Assembly: GCA_030248215.1 (NCBI GenBank)
Contig: JASANG010002172.1
Coordinates: forward strand, 62,001-126,000
Length of the DNA stretch: 64,000 bases
Origin: Enoplolaimus lenunculus
Taxonomy: Eukaryota; Nematoda; Enoplea; Enoplida; Thoracostomopsidae
Direction: 5' to 3'
Shown in pieces: positions 11,620 to 23,553 of the stretch; positions within the stretch are counted from its first letter, which is position 1, and each line of letters starts with the position of its first letter. The notes beneath the pieces were generated by a model. It did not search any database, had not been told where the DNA came from, and saw only the letters and a program-made list of their open reading frames with translations. The position numbers and the translations under genes are program-made.

Positions 11620-13305
11620 TTAAGCACAGTCGTTGCACGTTATGGTGCGATTCATGTGGTCCTTGCACACTCGTTTTCCACATGACGAACAGCTCAATCT
11701 CGTAGATTTGCGACAACTTGTGACCTGACATTTGGTCGGTTTACCAGATGTAGAAGGTTCGTTTCGCTTTTGAGGCAGCCCGTAAGCCATAAATGAATCC
11801 TTTGATTTTGCGTAAATTTTTTCACTACTGTAACGTTTGGTCATATTGTCTTGCGCTAGTTGTTCGGCTACTTTTATATCCGTTCAGTTTCATGACAATG
11901 AATGCGTTGTGCAACGCAATATCAATCATATTGAAAACGCAGACTAGAGGATAACGATTCGTTTTGCGTTTGCAGGTAAAATCATCAATGCAAGAGTCCA
12001 TTACATCAACCCCGCCTTTTCCCAAATTATAATCCAAGATAACTGCTGGTTTTTTTGTCCTCTCTGCTGGTGCAAACTTCGTTTTTCACATGAACTGAAC
12101 TTAGTAATAGCACATTTTTATTTTTCTTTGGACAATAAGACGCCAACATTATGCGGTTATTGTGGTCCCATAAAAATCGGGTGCTATAGACCTCTTGTTC
12201 TTTTGTTGACTTTAGCACCGGAGGTACGCTGCGGCGATTTGCCATTATTGTGCCTGTGCACGTTAGCCCACTTTGTAATAGGTCCACAGCCAATTCATGG
12301 GATGTGAAATAGCGGTCCATGAAAATGTTTCGCTGAGTGTTACAGTATGGTTGAATAAGATCCATTACGATGCGTTTAGCAAGCCCTACGGCCCGTTCGC
12401 CTTCACGCCCTGTATAAATATTTCCTTTTAGGGCATATCCATTCCGAGCATCGCAAAGCCAGAATATTTTTACGCCGTACTTAGCAGGTTTCGCCGGCAT
12501 GTACGCTCGCCCCGGTGCATATCCTCTATACCCGTAGAGCTGTTCATCTACTGTAAGTGATTCGGACGGTATATAATGAAGACGTAAGTTGGACTGAAAT
12601 AGGTCCCAAACATCTCGTATAGCAGCCATTTTGTCACTTTTTTGACGCTCCCGGCGAGTCAGTTTGTTGTCGAATGTTACATTTTTCAGCAACTGTTTCA
12701 TTATGTTTTTTGACAGCGCGCAGCGGTAAAAGGGCCTGCTGTCGTTTTTGGTGAATAGTGAAGCCACTGGAGACATGTTATCGCGATCTGCACCAGCTCT
12801 GATTACCACCCCAAGCCAAGCTTTCAGCTCGCACATTGGTAGCGTTGAAAAATTGCGCGCCCGCAGTCGCCTACTAGTGAGTCGCTGAATTGTATGTAAA
12901 ATGGGCTCGTTTATATAAAGATAAAATGCTTGTGACTCTGTTGTAGGGTTTACTGCAGTGCCTTCGCGAAAGCGAATTATATTTCTAGCTAACACACGGA
13001 CAGGCGGTGTTGTAGAATGCCACTCAACACCCGTCGCTGACAAAAACACATTACTTCCACCAAAAGTCTCGTCCATATCGCTCAACTCACTACTAGATGC
13101 GTCCGATTGTTTTTGTAATTCACCATCACTAACTATCTTGCTCATAAATAGCAGCCTCTTCACTACTGCATTGACCTAACTCAACTGATTCTGAGTCGTC
13201 ATTTGAACTATTGTCGTCCGGTTTGTCATCTTCTGTCTCTGAATCACTTGGTTCTAATACACGTCGTACGACCTCAGTCAAAGATAATTTATGCAAACCT
13301 GACAT
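11620..13305 (-). pseudogene. piggyBac transposase (PGBD4-like), frameshifted
   Basis: Starts MSGLHKLSLTEVVRRVL (ATG at 13305) with an acidic N-terminal region, continues as a DDE_Tnp_1_7 transposase domain, and ends in a cysteine-rich C-terminal finger (CQVTSCRKSTRLSCSSCGKR, CNDC). The catalytic Asp triad is visible in context: SLTVDEQLYGYRG, NIFMDRYFTSHEL and DYNLGKGGVDVMD. Three frameshifts break the reading: near 13150, near 12055 in a seven-base T run on the + strand, and near 11870. No stop codons interrupt the segments between them. It is probably inactive as it stands, though a homopolymer sequencing error could explain the middle break. Confidence 0.93.
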
Positions 13306-13397
13306 TTCCCTGACTTTACCTCACCATACAAAACCGTGTGTAAGAACAAAACGTTCCAATTCTTGCCAAAACTCAAACTATGATCAAATCAACATCT

Positions 13398-13413
13398 GTC
13401 TACATATGTAGAC
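13398..13413. repeat. 16-bp palindrome, inner right subterminal site of piggyBac
   Basis: Same palindrome, followed by GGTCGGG. The outermost right copy is followed by TGTCGGG, so the palindrome and next 7 bp were duplicated as a unit at this end. Confidence 0.7.
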
Positions 13414-13573
13414 GGTCGGGTTATATAGGTATATGACTCACTGTACAGCAAAATTTGTTCCCACAATGCTATAAGTTTTTTATACTACTATATTAGAATA
13501 ATTATCGATGGAAATTAAACAATAGATTCTTAACTATAGCACCTGCCGAACAATCAATTGTCGAACTGGTTAT

Positions 13574-13589
13574 GTCTACATATGTAGAC
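13574..13589. repeat. 16-bp palindrome, outer right subterminal site of piggyBac
   Basis: Third identical copy, directly abutting the right terminal inverted repeat. Confidence 0.7.
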
Positions 13590-13616
13590 TGTCGGGCCAT
13601 TGAGGGTTAAGGAATG

Positions 13617-13895
13617 TGTTAGGATTGCGTTATACTCACCGCGCGCCAACGAATGCAGCCGCGCACTGCCGCGCGCCACCGGACGCCTGCGCGCTTCACG
13701 GTAGACTTTGCTGCACGCCGCCGCGCGACGGCGAACGGCGGCGTGCGGTAATTTTTAATAAGCGCGCGGCCGCGGGCGGTGACATCCGGCGGCGTGCGGT
13801 AAATTGTTGCCGTATCGCGCGCCGGCGTCTGGCGGCATGCGGCGGCGTGCAGGAGCGTCCGGCAGCGCGTGGCGAGAGTATCGCGCAACCGTAAT
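13617..13895. mobile_element. GC-rich fold-back element
   Basis: Left GTTAGGATTGCGTTATACTC, right GAGAGTATCGCGCAACCGTAA. Centre made of CGCCGCCG/CGGCGGCG inverted arms. It abuts the right end of the piggyBac element (10 bp away). Confidence 0.78.
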
Positions 13896-13941
13896 AGAGC
13901 CGATGTGGTAACTTACGGTAAACCCGAAATTTTTATTGCCC

Positions 13942-14194
13942 CACTGTAAATTCCAATGAGTTGATTAATCAATTCAGCTAGCGAGTTGGTTATTCCTGAA
14001 TTAATATCAGTAAACATTAACTCACTCTGAGTTGAGTTGATTTTCATTCTGAGTTCAGTTGACTCTGGGTGTTATTGATTAATTAACTTACAATAAATTG
14101 AATCAACTCAAAATTTTGAGTTCTGATAGTCCAAACTCACACTGAGTGATTCAACTCATACTGAGTTAAAATCAACTCACTGTAATTTACAGTG
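13942..14194. mobile_element. Miniature element CACTGTAAATTCC (GAGTTGATT family)
   Basis: About 250 bp, ends CACTGTAAATTCCAATGAG and ACTCACTGTAATTTACAGTG, filled with GAGTTGA/TCAACTC repeats. Palindromic, non-coding. Clean copies elsewhere are flanked by TA, as expected for a Tc1/mariner-type mover. Confidence 0.85.
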
Positions 14195-14571
14195 TTACAT
14201 TGACCGACGAAATTTTCGTCAAATTTGTATTCTTTTGAACTCAAATCCTGTCTAACGTCCATGGTCACAATGCTTTCTAAACTGTATAAGACTGTTCACC
14301 GTAAAAACCGTGACACCTGCGCAGCAATCGGCCGACGGAAAATGTATAATTAATTAGCAAACAGTAACAACAGCCTATCTATGAGTTTGCACAACTCGAC
14401 GCGAACGGTTTTTACTCCCTGAAGGGTTTGAGAAATATTGACAGGTTATATTTTAGTTGTCAGTACTAAATCACTAGAAACAAGAGTTGGTTGATAGCAA
14501 ATTTCATAATTTATATATAAGTTGATCTGTTTGTAAACCAAATTCTATTTTGCCAGATAGAAGTATAGCCA

Positions 14572-14775
14572 CACTGCAAAAAAATGGTGAGTCAAATTGA
14601 CTCTCTCCGAAATAGGCTTCTCCGCACTATACAAGTCAAAATTCGACTCCGCGACAGTCAAATTCGACTCACTCAGCCGTACGTTTGACTATGGCGGAGT
14701 CGAATTTGACTCAGTTTGTGTAGTCCGGTAAAACGTATTTTGCAGAGTCAATTTGGTTCACCATTTTTTGCAGTG
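14572..14775. mobile_element. Palindromic element CACTGCAAAAAA (GAGTCAAATTGAC family)
   Basis: Starts CACTGCAAAAAAATGGTGAG, ends CACCATTTTTTGCAGTG. Long inverted arms rich in GAGTCAA/TTGACTC and GTGTAGTCC. Confidence 0.85.
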
Positions 14776-14954
14776 CATATTGAATAATGATTTATCAATT
14801 TTAGCTCAACAGCCAATCATTTTATAAACCAGACTAACAGTTTTTTGAGCTTTAGCAAGTTTGACTACAAATTTTGCGTTAAAATATGGTCAAAACTTTA
14901 AAATTGGCACTTTTGTAGTTTCCGTCCACAATGGAATATTTTGCTCGCCACAAC

Positions 14955-15195
14955 AATTTGGTTTACACGGGGGTCGCCGCCTTCTGAACCCCCTGCGATT
15001 GGAAGATACATACAGCAGGTTAGGGAGCTGCCGTCAGGGCCTGAGCAGTCGCCCCCATACAACCATTTGCGGGGCCCGCACCCCAAAATGAAGCCATATT
15101 CTAACACGATTGTAAACTATTTTAAAACTAATTTGATCATCGTAACGCGTCCCCACCCCGGAACGTTGGGGCCACCCTAGCCTGCTCCGACCCTG
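14955..15195. mobile_element. CAGGGCCGGAGCAG repeat, diverged
   Basis: CCTGAGCAGTCGCCCCCATA, GGGGCCACC and GCCTGCTCCGACCCTG. Confidence 0.55.
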
Positions 15196-15767
15196 GATGC
15201 CGTACCGTAGGCCTCTTGCACTAATTGCGTATCATACTTAAACCCCCAAATCATTTCAAAACTAATGCGTTCAAATTTGAGCGACATTGTGTTCAAATGT
15301 AAAGAAATTATTGTAAATGGAAGTTCCAAAATTTTTTACTCATACATTTTTAAATTTTCAAACTTAAAAAAACTAAAATTTTAGACAATATTTTCGACAC
15401 ATTCGCGGTAGTTGTGTCTTAAACTTTATATTCAACACAAACAACTGATGTTGTCGCATATAATAATTGTAAAACGCGTTGCACCAGTTAATATATTCCT
15501 AACAGTGTACTTAACTATTGAAATTCAAACCTGATTCGGGTCCTATTGTGATCCCATAAACTTAAGTTTGCGTCTAAAACGTGTCCCAGATCGTAAATCT
15601 GCTGGATTTGATTGAGTTTTTCCTCTATAATTTGGAGTCGGTGTTACAAGTACAAGACAATTCGTCGCCCGACAACTTTTAATCCGAAATTTCATCGATT
15701 TGACGTTTCGTCGCCAATTGTTATGCTTAGGCATAGGATTACACTTAGGATTATACTTAGTTTTATT

Positions 15768-15914
15768 GGCCAATGTAAAAAATGGGGCAGAACAGTATTA
15801 TAAGCATATTCCTAAGCCAAAGCCTAAACCAAGCAAAAAATTAGTCTAAAACTTTAAGCATACTCGATTCTAGTCCAACTGAAATACTCTCCGCCCCTGA
15901 TCTTTACATGGGCC
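15768..15914. mobile_element. GGCC-type variant B with clear target duplication
   Basis: Ends GGCCAATGTAAAAAATGGGG and TGATCTTTACATGGGCC. Flanks GTTTTATT and GATTTATT agree at 7 of 8. Confidence 0.85.
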
Positions 15915-15954
15915 GATTTATTTAGAGGCTTTAGGACACTGTTGCAACAATAAC

Positions 15955-16050
15955 AACAATAACGACAACAAAACCAACAACAACAATAACAAAAACAACA
16001 ACAACAACAACAAAAACAACAACATCAACAACAAAAACAACCACAACAAC
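15955..16050 (+). repeat. CAA-rich microsatellite
   Basis: Imperfect ACA/AAC trinucleotide run of about 95 bp. Similar in composition to the CAA/CAG runs that encode glutamine in exon 16, but here non-coding. Confidence 0.9.
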
Positions 16051-16616
16051 TGGTTTGTAATAGAAAATTGTTCGTCCTAAATTAGGTTATCAAACTAACT
16101 TTTAGTCTGTGCTGTGACCAGTTATAAGTATCGCCCATCGCCGTGGTTGTTGCAGCTCATTTTGCTCTCACATAAAGGTCTGAAACGCGGACGACCCCCC
16201 AAAACACTGTAACAGGATGCATATCCGGTAAAATTTTGCACGAAAATTTGAGAAAAATATTAAAAATTCAATTACAAATATCTTCTAATTAGCATTATTC
16301 CCACGAAACTGATACAATCATCTCTCGAATGTTCGTTTTGTAGTCAGGGTGGAAATGATTTAACCATAAACTCTGTATATATGCTGTAAATCCGATTGTT
16401 GCTACAGGTTGCTTTTATAGGAGCTTAATTTTCAATTTTGAAAATATATTTTTGGGGGTTTAAAATACACCGTCGGAGGTGTACAACCCTTGTATTTCTA
16501 TGCATCAGGCTTGCAACGAGACAATTTTTGGCTTTCTAGCACACAAAATTACCATTTTTAAGTCCCGAGTAAGTAGTAGCCGCTTATATATGATAAATGC
16601 AGTAAAAACCCCAACG

Positions 16617-16754
16617 GGCCAATGTGTAGAACAGGGCGGGAACAGTAGTATAAGCATATTCCTAAGCCTAAGCAAAAAAGTTTAGTCTAAAGCTTAAACT
16701 GATTCTATTACAGCCCCGCCGGAAAACGATCCGGCCCTGTTCTATGCATGGGCC
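16617..16754. mobile_element. GGCC-type variant A
   Basis: Ends GGCCAATGTGTAGAACAGGG and CCCTGTTCTATGCATGGGCC; short core with CCTAAGC. Confidence 0.8.
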
Positions 16755-16892
16755 ACCCAACCGATGCGGGAATTTTTTTACCTCTGTAGGTTATTCTACA
16801 GCCAGTTAAAAAGCTTTTTTTTCTAGTTTTGCCAGAAATCCGAATTCTACATAAATAGTTGCCGATCAAATATGAAAATTATAAAACTGATT

Positions 16893-17054
16893 GGCCAATG
16901 TAAATAACAGGGGCAGAACAGTATTATGAGCATATTCCTAAGCCTAAGCCCTAAGCCTAAACTTGGGCCAAGCCAAAAAAATTAGTCTAAAGCTTAAGTT
17001 TACTCTATTTCAGCCGAACAGAAAAACGTTCCGCCCTTGATCTTTACATAAATC
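16893..17054. mobile_element. GGCC-type variant B
   Basis: Ends GGCCAATGTAAATAACAGGG and TTGATCTTTACATAAATC. Flanks AACTGATT and GACTTATT agree at 6 of 8. Confidence 0.8.
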
Positions 17055-17451
17055 GACTTATTGTTGATTGGTGATAGCTGCTACACTCATTTGAGAATAA
17101 AATCATTGGATTCTGTTGAATTTTTTTACTCGACCCAACGACACATTTCAGGAATTTTAAATAATTGGGAATTCGAAAAAGTTTGTTTCAAAAAACCTAA
17201 TTTTTGAAGGCATTAACTTGCTGAAAAGTCTTCAATTCACTGTTGAGTTTGAAAATTTTACACTCTCAAACTTTACATCAGGTTTTTGGCATTGGGACGA
17301 AAAAGCCTAATGCCAATGAGGTTGACGTTGAGCAAAATAAGAAATAAAAATATTTTTTCATATTTTTGTCTATATTTTTGCTAATTAAATGCGTACATTT
17401 TCGAAAAATTTAACCTTTGTTTTCTAAAAATCCTGCATCTATTCAGGTCCG

Positions 17452-17852
17452 CAGCCAGCTCACTTTGTTAGGATGGCTCAAAATTTTTCAGGAGGGGCAT
17501 TCAAGGGTTTTTAACGAGTTACAAGCAAAGTTGAAAATTTTCTACACTGTAAATTCCAATGAGTTGATTAATCAATTCAGCTAGCGAGTTGGCTATTTCT
17601 GAATTAATATACTCACTCTTGAGTTGATTCTCACTCTCAGTTGAGTTCACTCTGGGTGAGTTGATTAATTAACTCAGTATGAACTGAATCAACTCAAAAT
17701 TCTGAGTTCTGATAGTCCTAACTCAGACTGAGTGATTCAACTCATTCTGAGTTAAAATCAACTCACTGAAATGTACAGTGTAGGATGGCAACAATTTTTC
17801 CAGGGGGAGGGGGCTGAGCCCCCCCTTCCTTGGCTACGGGCCCACATCTGCT
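17452..17852. mobile_element. GTAGCCAG-type repeat split by another element
   Basis: GCAGCCAGCTCACTTTGTTA at left, AGGAGGGGCATTCAAGGG inside, CTTGGCTACGGGCCC at right. Interrupted at 17545-17780. Tips like these are common on hAT-derived miniature elements. Confidence 0.75.
17545..17780. mobile_element. CACTGTAAATTCC element, nested
   Basis: Full copy with TA on both sides (TCTA|CACTG and CAGTG|TAGG). It splits a GTAGCCAG-type element (17452-17852), so the TA duplication can be read directly. Confidence 0.88.
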
Positions 17853-18145
17853 CCTGGCCACAACCTGTTGGTTTTCATTCAGGGAGGGCTCCATGTCACT
17901 AGTAGACCCCATCAATCAGTTACAGTCAACGGATCTGTCTTATTCAGTCTTTCGCTTTTGGTTCACATATCAAACTAATCTTGTTTAATGTTTTTGGCTA
18001 AATCAGAGCCCCAGCATGGTTGCTACGCGTAACCAGCGAATCAGAGAAAAGAACTTCTAAAATCTACTAGCTATGTATATACTTAAGATATTAAAAAATG
18101 ACACTAAATTGCACACACTATTGTTCTAGATTTTGGTCAAACTAA

Positions 18146-18322
18146 ACATCAGGGGCGGAACGTTTTACTGTGGGACTGCAATAGAGTAAGCTTAAGCTTT
18201 AAACTAATTTTTGTCTTGGCTTGGGCTTAGGAATAAACTCATTCTTACGCTTAGGCTTAGGTTTAGGCTTAAGCTTATGAATAAGCTTATAATACTCTTC
18301 CGCCCCTATTGTTTACATTGGC
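18146..18322. mobile_element. GGCC-type variant B, decayed left tip
   Basis: CATCAGGGGCGGAACGTTTT at left, CCGCCCCTATTGTTTACAT at right, TTAGGC core between. Confidence 0.75.
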
Positions 18323-18814
18323 TTAAATTTTTATTTTTGGCGAAAAAAACCTAAGCTATAATAGGAAAGGCATGCGAGGTGAGTGCTCAAACCTGGTTTG
18401 ACTGCTGTTCGGGTAAATTCTATTTTAAAATGTGTGCCAACCCACATTCAATAGTCGGTTTAAGTGCCAATTATGACTGGTTTGAAAATTTGGTATTTTG
18501 ATTACAGCCAACCTGAAATTGCACTCTTAAACCAGTAGTATCATTGTTTATGGGTCTTGTATGCATTTTTATTATAGTGAAACACCGTACATTTTTTGGT
18601 ACATAATCAAAAATTAATAAACGGCTATGATATTAACCTCAAAAAATGTTCTTTGGCAATACATTCTTGGTATATAAGAAACGTTTTCAGTAACGGTAAC
18701 AAGGATTTGATTTCGGCTGTTAATAATTGCCAAGAAACAGTTTTTTTGCGACCAAGCCTAAACGAGTGTAAATCTGATCTTTGGCTGGATGCGGGTTAAT
18801 AATTGTAAAACCAG

Positions 18815-19040
18815 CAACGGGAGCGTAAACAAACATGGATAGGAAGTGCCGGAGTAGACAAGAGTGGGATCTCCCCGCAAACTCCAGGGTGGGGCAACCC
18901 GAAACTCGTGATCGAATCGAGCCTGAAGCCAGACACATTTTAAAACTTTGGCTGATTTTGTTGTCAACGGTTAGGAACGGGGCCCCTTTAGGGGTGGTCT
19001 TCCCAAATGGGGTATGCAGGTGGCTGCTCCGGCCCTGGGT
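18815..19040. mobile_element. CAGGGCCGGAGCAG repeat
   Basis: GCCGGAGTAGACAAGAGTGG at left, AACTCGTGATCGAATCGAGC, and GGCTGCTCCGGCCCTGG at right. Confidence 0.6.
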
Positions 19041-19306
19041 ATGGGGGAATATGTCCCCCGAAATTTCTGGAAAAAAGTTGAAAAAGTCACTTTCACAGAG
19101 TGTAGAAGCACATGACCACACCCCTGACCAATAAATGGTCTGTATTTTACTGTTTGCTCAAGAATTCCGTCAGCCCAACGCCTATGGTACAGCGTAGATT
19201 TTTTCTTTTAACAAAAAATTTAACCTTTCTTACGGTCACAAATTCTAAAATGTTTGGGGGGTCAAAATTTTTCAGAAGTCCTAACCGTAGCATTCGCGTT
19301 ACTTAA

Positions 19307-19568
19307 CCCTTTCTCACATGAATATTTTCTATTTCCCCTGAGACAACTTTTATGCTAGGATTCGAACTCCAGTGACTGGAGTGGGAGGCGTATACCATCA
19401 CCACTCAGCTATAGGAGCTTGACGCTCGAGCCCGAGGGGGATCTCACGTCTTGTGGTGATTTAGTACTATGTATACGTGTTGCAATTGTTAAACACGGTG
19501 CGATATATATTATATACTGTATATACACTGCGCTTTGTTGCCTATAGGCAACTCAATGTGAGAAGGGG
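19307..19568 (-). mobile_element. TTAA/tRNA-core miniature element
   Basis: Same family as 42629-42890 in reverse orientation. Left flank TTAA (19303-19306), right flank decayed to ATAA. Carries GGATTCGAACTCC (B-box reverse complement) and the CACTCAGCTATAGG A-box side. Confidence 0.85.
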
Positions 19569-20607
19569 ATAATACAACAAAGACCACAAATTTTAAGGGC
19601 AACATTTTTCGAGGTGTTGTCAAGCCTTTTCCGGTGACCTTACTCTGGCAACGGTCCCTCGCCAGCAGAATAACAATGACGTCATAGTCAATCCATGTTG
19701 CTCATAATACGTACATTATACGTAACAGTCAGCAGCCCGGTAGCTATGACGTCACTGTTAACATTATTTTTTTTCTCCTGAAATACTTTTAAATCCTTCA
19801 AATATGGTTCCCAAATTCAAAAGTTTTAAATTAATCCCTAAGGGTACCAACAGGAACTATTTGAAACGCATAATCATTGCGGACCGTATATTTCGAATAC
19901 TCATAGAACGGTGGCTGATCCATAAAATTTCTGACAAGAAAGCGCTAACAATAATTATTTTTCAAGAAGAGTTTATAAAATAGAGGAAGAAGCCAAACGC
20001 AATTTTAGCATTATTAATCTTAACACAAAATTTCAGTTATAGATATCTGTTGGTGACCCCCAGGCACGGCCAAGGGACCCTGTTGATTTCGCCGGAGCTA
20101 TAAACCTGTGAGATGAGTGGAAATTTATGAGCGAAACGGTGTGCGAGCGCATTTTTAGAGGGCATATACGTGCCATACCAGGGGATATTTTGAAATTTTA
20201 TGAAAAATGACAAAAAAATTAGATACTTTTGCAGAATTTAACCTTAATTTCTACATCAACATAAGAAGCGATCCGAAATTTTGATGTATTCATTAGCTAC
20301 GTTTTTATCGCTAAAATATAATTTTTATTCCGAAATGAAATCTTAGCTACGATCGTGAACGCCCATTCGTTTGCAAAATGTAAGATATGTTGGTTCTCAA
20401 TTTCTCTTGGGTCGTGAGCGTAGTGCAATAGGAAAATATAATATATTGTCCCTTTTGGCATGTTATTGCCAATTTATGGGTTATATACATATATACATAC
20501 ATACATGTATATTTGCCGGTAAAAGCGTGATTTATTACTGATTTCGGTTTTTTTAGTTGGATAAATTTCTAAAACCTGGCACAGATTCAGTTACATGGTA
20601 GGTTGAA
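19569..20607. other. No gene seen
   Basis: About 1 kb without recognised repeats or frames apart from AT-dinucleotide runs near 20480-20515 (ATATACATATATACATAC). Confidence 0.6.
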
Positions 20608-20674
20608 GTAGGCGCCGGACGGTGTCGAACGGACGGACGGCGACGAAGGTAAATCAAAAGTATAACGCCACCCA
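20608..20674. mobile_element. GC-rich fold-back element, right fragment
   Basis: CGGACGGTGTCGAACGGACG, then AAAAGTATAACGCCACCC. Confidence 0.6.
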
Positions 20675-22401
20675 TAAGTTGGTTCAGTGCAATGCAACGT
20701 TCATTGTACAACTCTATAACTTGCACATTTTAAAAATCGAATTTTTCAAAAATTCAAATTTCGTCGTGGCATAATCAGCTGTCAGAAGAAACCAAAATAC
20801 GAAAACAATTATGAACAACGGTAAACGCCTGGAACTGCGCTTTGCTTCTGTTGCATTTTTCTTAACTTTTTGACCACTAAAGTGAAGTTATAAAAAGACA
20901 TAGTGTAGTGACCCAAATAAGAGGAAGGTAATAAGAGGGGTCCCCATTTTGAGTTCAAATCAATACGAGTCCGTACATCTAATAAGAGTTTGTAAGTAGA
21001 TAGAGTCCCTTAACCCAAATTAGAGTCCATAAATGTCAATTATCCCTAATTGTATCTTATAAATGACTCTAGGACCAAATAAACATGAGTTCGAAACTTT
21101 AAAGCGAACTTTAGTTTGGAAAGTAACATTGCAAAGTATAACCTTGCATTATCGCTCAAGCTTTTGATGCAAGGCAAAAAACGTTTAATTCAGCGGATAG
21201 TTGCAATACCGGATATACATCAGTAACGAAGGGTGGCGGAGGGCAGGTTGAAAATAAATAACAGTCCGTAACCGAATAGCAAGGGGGAGGGTACCATCTG
21301 AAAAGGCAAAATGAATATCAGTCCCCCACCTGTTATTCGAGTCAACATACTTGTTCACATATAGCCCACACTAGTGTTAATTTAATGGAAAACGAAAGTT
21401 CACCGTCATTACTGATTCTTATTTCTCATCAGCCTGAGTTTAAATCTCAGGCTAATATGTATACTAAAACTATGCCTAAGCCTAAGCCTATTTTGCTAAT
21501 CCAGCCATTATGTGGGATAGGGGGACCATTTTTTGGGGGAATAACCCGGTACTGACCCAATCATAGCAGTTCCACTTAGGCTTTAGCCGTTTGGCTCGCC
21601 TTATAATTGCAGTTTGACGTATTAATACAAATTGCGTTTATGCCAAAACTGTAATGTTTGTTACATACATTTATTATTATTATTATATATATTATATATA
21701 AATATATATCATACATATAGGTGTTTAGTTTTTTGTCATTTGAACGCAATAAAAATTAGCCAAATTTGCCAACAGTTCACGCTAAATCAAACTTTTAAAA
21801 ATGAATTTTGCGAAAGTTTTAAGCCAGTTCACGTTACACAGACTCTGAGTGCAAACGTAGCGCTATTAATTGAACTTATTTCGGTTGAAATCGCCGTGTA
21901 ATTGCAAACTGCGCCTGTTTTGTGCGTTGAGTTGAAAGAGATATGTTGAAAGAAATGTTTATAGTCAAAACCGGTCCATGTTAATAATAAGGGACAACCC
22001 ACTGAGAGATCGGGGAACAGTTGTCCGTAGAGACTCGGAAGCTTTAGGCTTAGGATTATATTCGCCATAGGTTTTGGTTTGATCTTAGGCTTAGGCTTAG
22101 GAAGCAAGCTCTAGCAGTGAACATGCGTCGTCAAACCAGTGTCGTACACAGGGTCGTGGTTCTTGTGAAAAAACATTCCGAACGAAAAAATGGGGGCTGA
22201 AATTTTTTTGAAATTCAAAAAATTGCTAACGAAAAAATTAACTTCTGTTTTCAAATTCCTAGCGTTTCGTCGAACAGAATGCGGCTTTTCAAAGGGTCTG
22301 CCTAAATTCGCTCCCACCTATCTTAAACAACTACCGACCCAAACCTGACAGACAGATCTTGGTTTATCTTATCCTGATTTAGGCTTAAGCTTAGACGTTT
22401 T
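20675..22401. other. No gene; remnants of TTAGGC core
   Basis: CCTAAGCCTAAGCC at about 21475-21490 and GATCTTAGGCTTAGGCTTAGG at about 22081-22101 look like worn GGCC-type elements without recognisable ends. AT-rich run at 21670-21710. Confidence 0.55.
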
Positions 22402-22719
22402 AGGGATGCGCTACACTTTACTGAGTCGGACGCCGGCGCGCGCCGCCAAACGCCGCCGTACGCCAGCGGGCATGTGGCGTACGACCTAACTTTGATCGTG
22501 CCGCCTGCCAACTTTCGTACGACCTAACTTTGATCGTGCCGCCTGCCAACTTCCGTACGACCTAACTTTGATCGTGCCGCCTGCCAACTTCCGTACGACC
22601 TAACTTTGATCGTGCCGCCTGCCAACTTCCGTACGACCTAACTTTGATCGTGCCGCCTGCCAGCTTCCGGCTGCGTACGGCGGTGTCCGGCTCCGCGCGG
22701 CGAGTATAGCACATCCCTT
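22402..22719. mobile_element. GC-rich fold-back element with 38-bp minisatellite
   Basis: Left GGGATGCGCTACACTTTAC, right GCGAGTATAGCACATCCC, TTA on both sides. Inside, 22486-22668 is about 4.8 copies of a 38-bp unit containing CGTACGACCTAACTTTGATC and GTGCCGCCTGCCAACTTC. Confidence 0.85.
22486..22668 (+). repeat. 38-bp minisatellite inside fold-back element
   Basis: Almost identical 38-bp units (ACCTAACTTTGATCGTGCCG and CCTGCCAACTTCCGTACG), ending in a variant unit with CAGCTTCC. Little divergence between units means recent expansion. Confidence 0.9.
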
Positions 22720-23004
22720 AGACTCACGGTCAGCTTTAAAGTTGTAGACTGTGTTTGGGACCGGTTGTATACATGAGCCATTTTACAAATATTTGTTTAA
22801 AGTAATTTTAAGCTGTAGTGAAAACTTATTAGAGTTACATATGGGTTCGTATTGTGTATACTAAAGTTAATTATTTCTGGCAATTTGCTAATGTTTTGTC
22901 TGATGCATCCATGATTTTACGTATTCGTGAATACTGAAGGCCTATAAATGGTAGGTATAATCGACAGTGTACTATTTACTTTAATAATAAAGCTTTATCG
23001 CTCG

Positions 23005-23260
23005 CACTATAAACTCCGATGGAGTTGATCCATCAACTCAGGGAGCGAAATAATAGTCATTTCTGATTAATGTCTAAGTTAATAACGGGAACGATCAACT
23101 CGCTGTGAGTTGATTTAATTCCGGGTGGGTTGGTTAACTCAGTCAGAATGAGTTCCATCAATTCAGAATTTTGAGTTCTGAAAAATCTAATTTAGAGCTC
23201 TGGTTTCTGAGGGGAATCAACTCATTTTGAGTTAAAATCAACTCAATGGAATTTACAGCG
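23005..23260. mobile_element. CACTGTAAATTCC element, diverged
   Basis: CACTATAAACTCCGATGGAG at left, AATGGAATTTACAGCG at right. Confidence 0.75.
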
Positions 23261-23266
23261 CACGAT

Positions 23267-23304
23267 ACGTAATTTTGGCATGGTTCCAGCTGAGTTTTTT
23301 GGTT
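23267..23304. repeat. 45-bp micro-palindrome, right half
   Basis: ATACGTAATTTTGGCATGGT then TCCAGCT. Confidence 0.6.
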
Positions 23305-23393
23305 ATTATCAGGGTATAAACAGATAGTAAAAATAACGGAAACAGCTACCGCTTTTACCGGAAACGGAAACGGATATCCGGTTACGCCCTGGT
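23305..23393. repeat. Repeat ending in CCGGTTGCACCCTG
   Basis: GGAAACGGAAACGGATATCC then GGTTACGCCCTGG. Family with GGTTCCGG-rich ends and a CAGGGTGCAACCGG tip. Confidence 0.5.
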
Positions 23394-23504
23394 TATTACT
23401 GTATGTATTAAACAAGTAATAGGGAATGAGGTACTTGTTGAGTATAGATATTGGAGTGACAAATTTTTTACAACTTTGGCCAATTGATTGTAATAAAACT
23501 ATTA

Positions 23505-23553
23505 CTCTTTACGATACGTATTTTGGGCATCGTTCCAACTAATTCTGTAGTTA
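23505..23553. repeat. 45-bp micro-palindrome, diverged left arm
   Basis: ACGATACGTATTTTGGGCAT then CGTTCCAACT. Confidence 0.6.

Larger units (their letters stand above)
11426..13606 (-). mobile_element. piggyBac transposon with TTAA target duplication
   Basis: A 2,181-bp element flanked by TTAA at 11422-11425 and 13607-13610. Terminal inverted repeats are CCCTCAACGGCCCGGC (left) and, reverse-complemented, CCCTCAATGGCCCGAC (right), 14 of 16 identical. A perfect 16-bp palindrome GTCTACATATGTAGAC occurs three times near the ends (11469-11484, 13398-13413, 13574-13589). The TTAA duplication and CCC termini are diagnostic of piggyBac, and the enclosed pseudogene agrees. Intact ends and a long readable transposase point to fairly recent insertion. 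Confidence 0.95.

Noticed and set aside
20608-20674. CpG-rich promoter
   Set aside because: The GC-rich patches here and at 4466, 13617, 22402 and 39219 are arms of one fold-back element family, not promoter islands.
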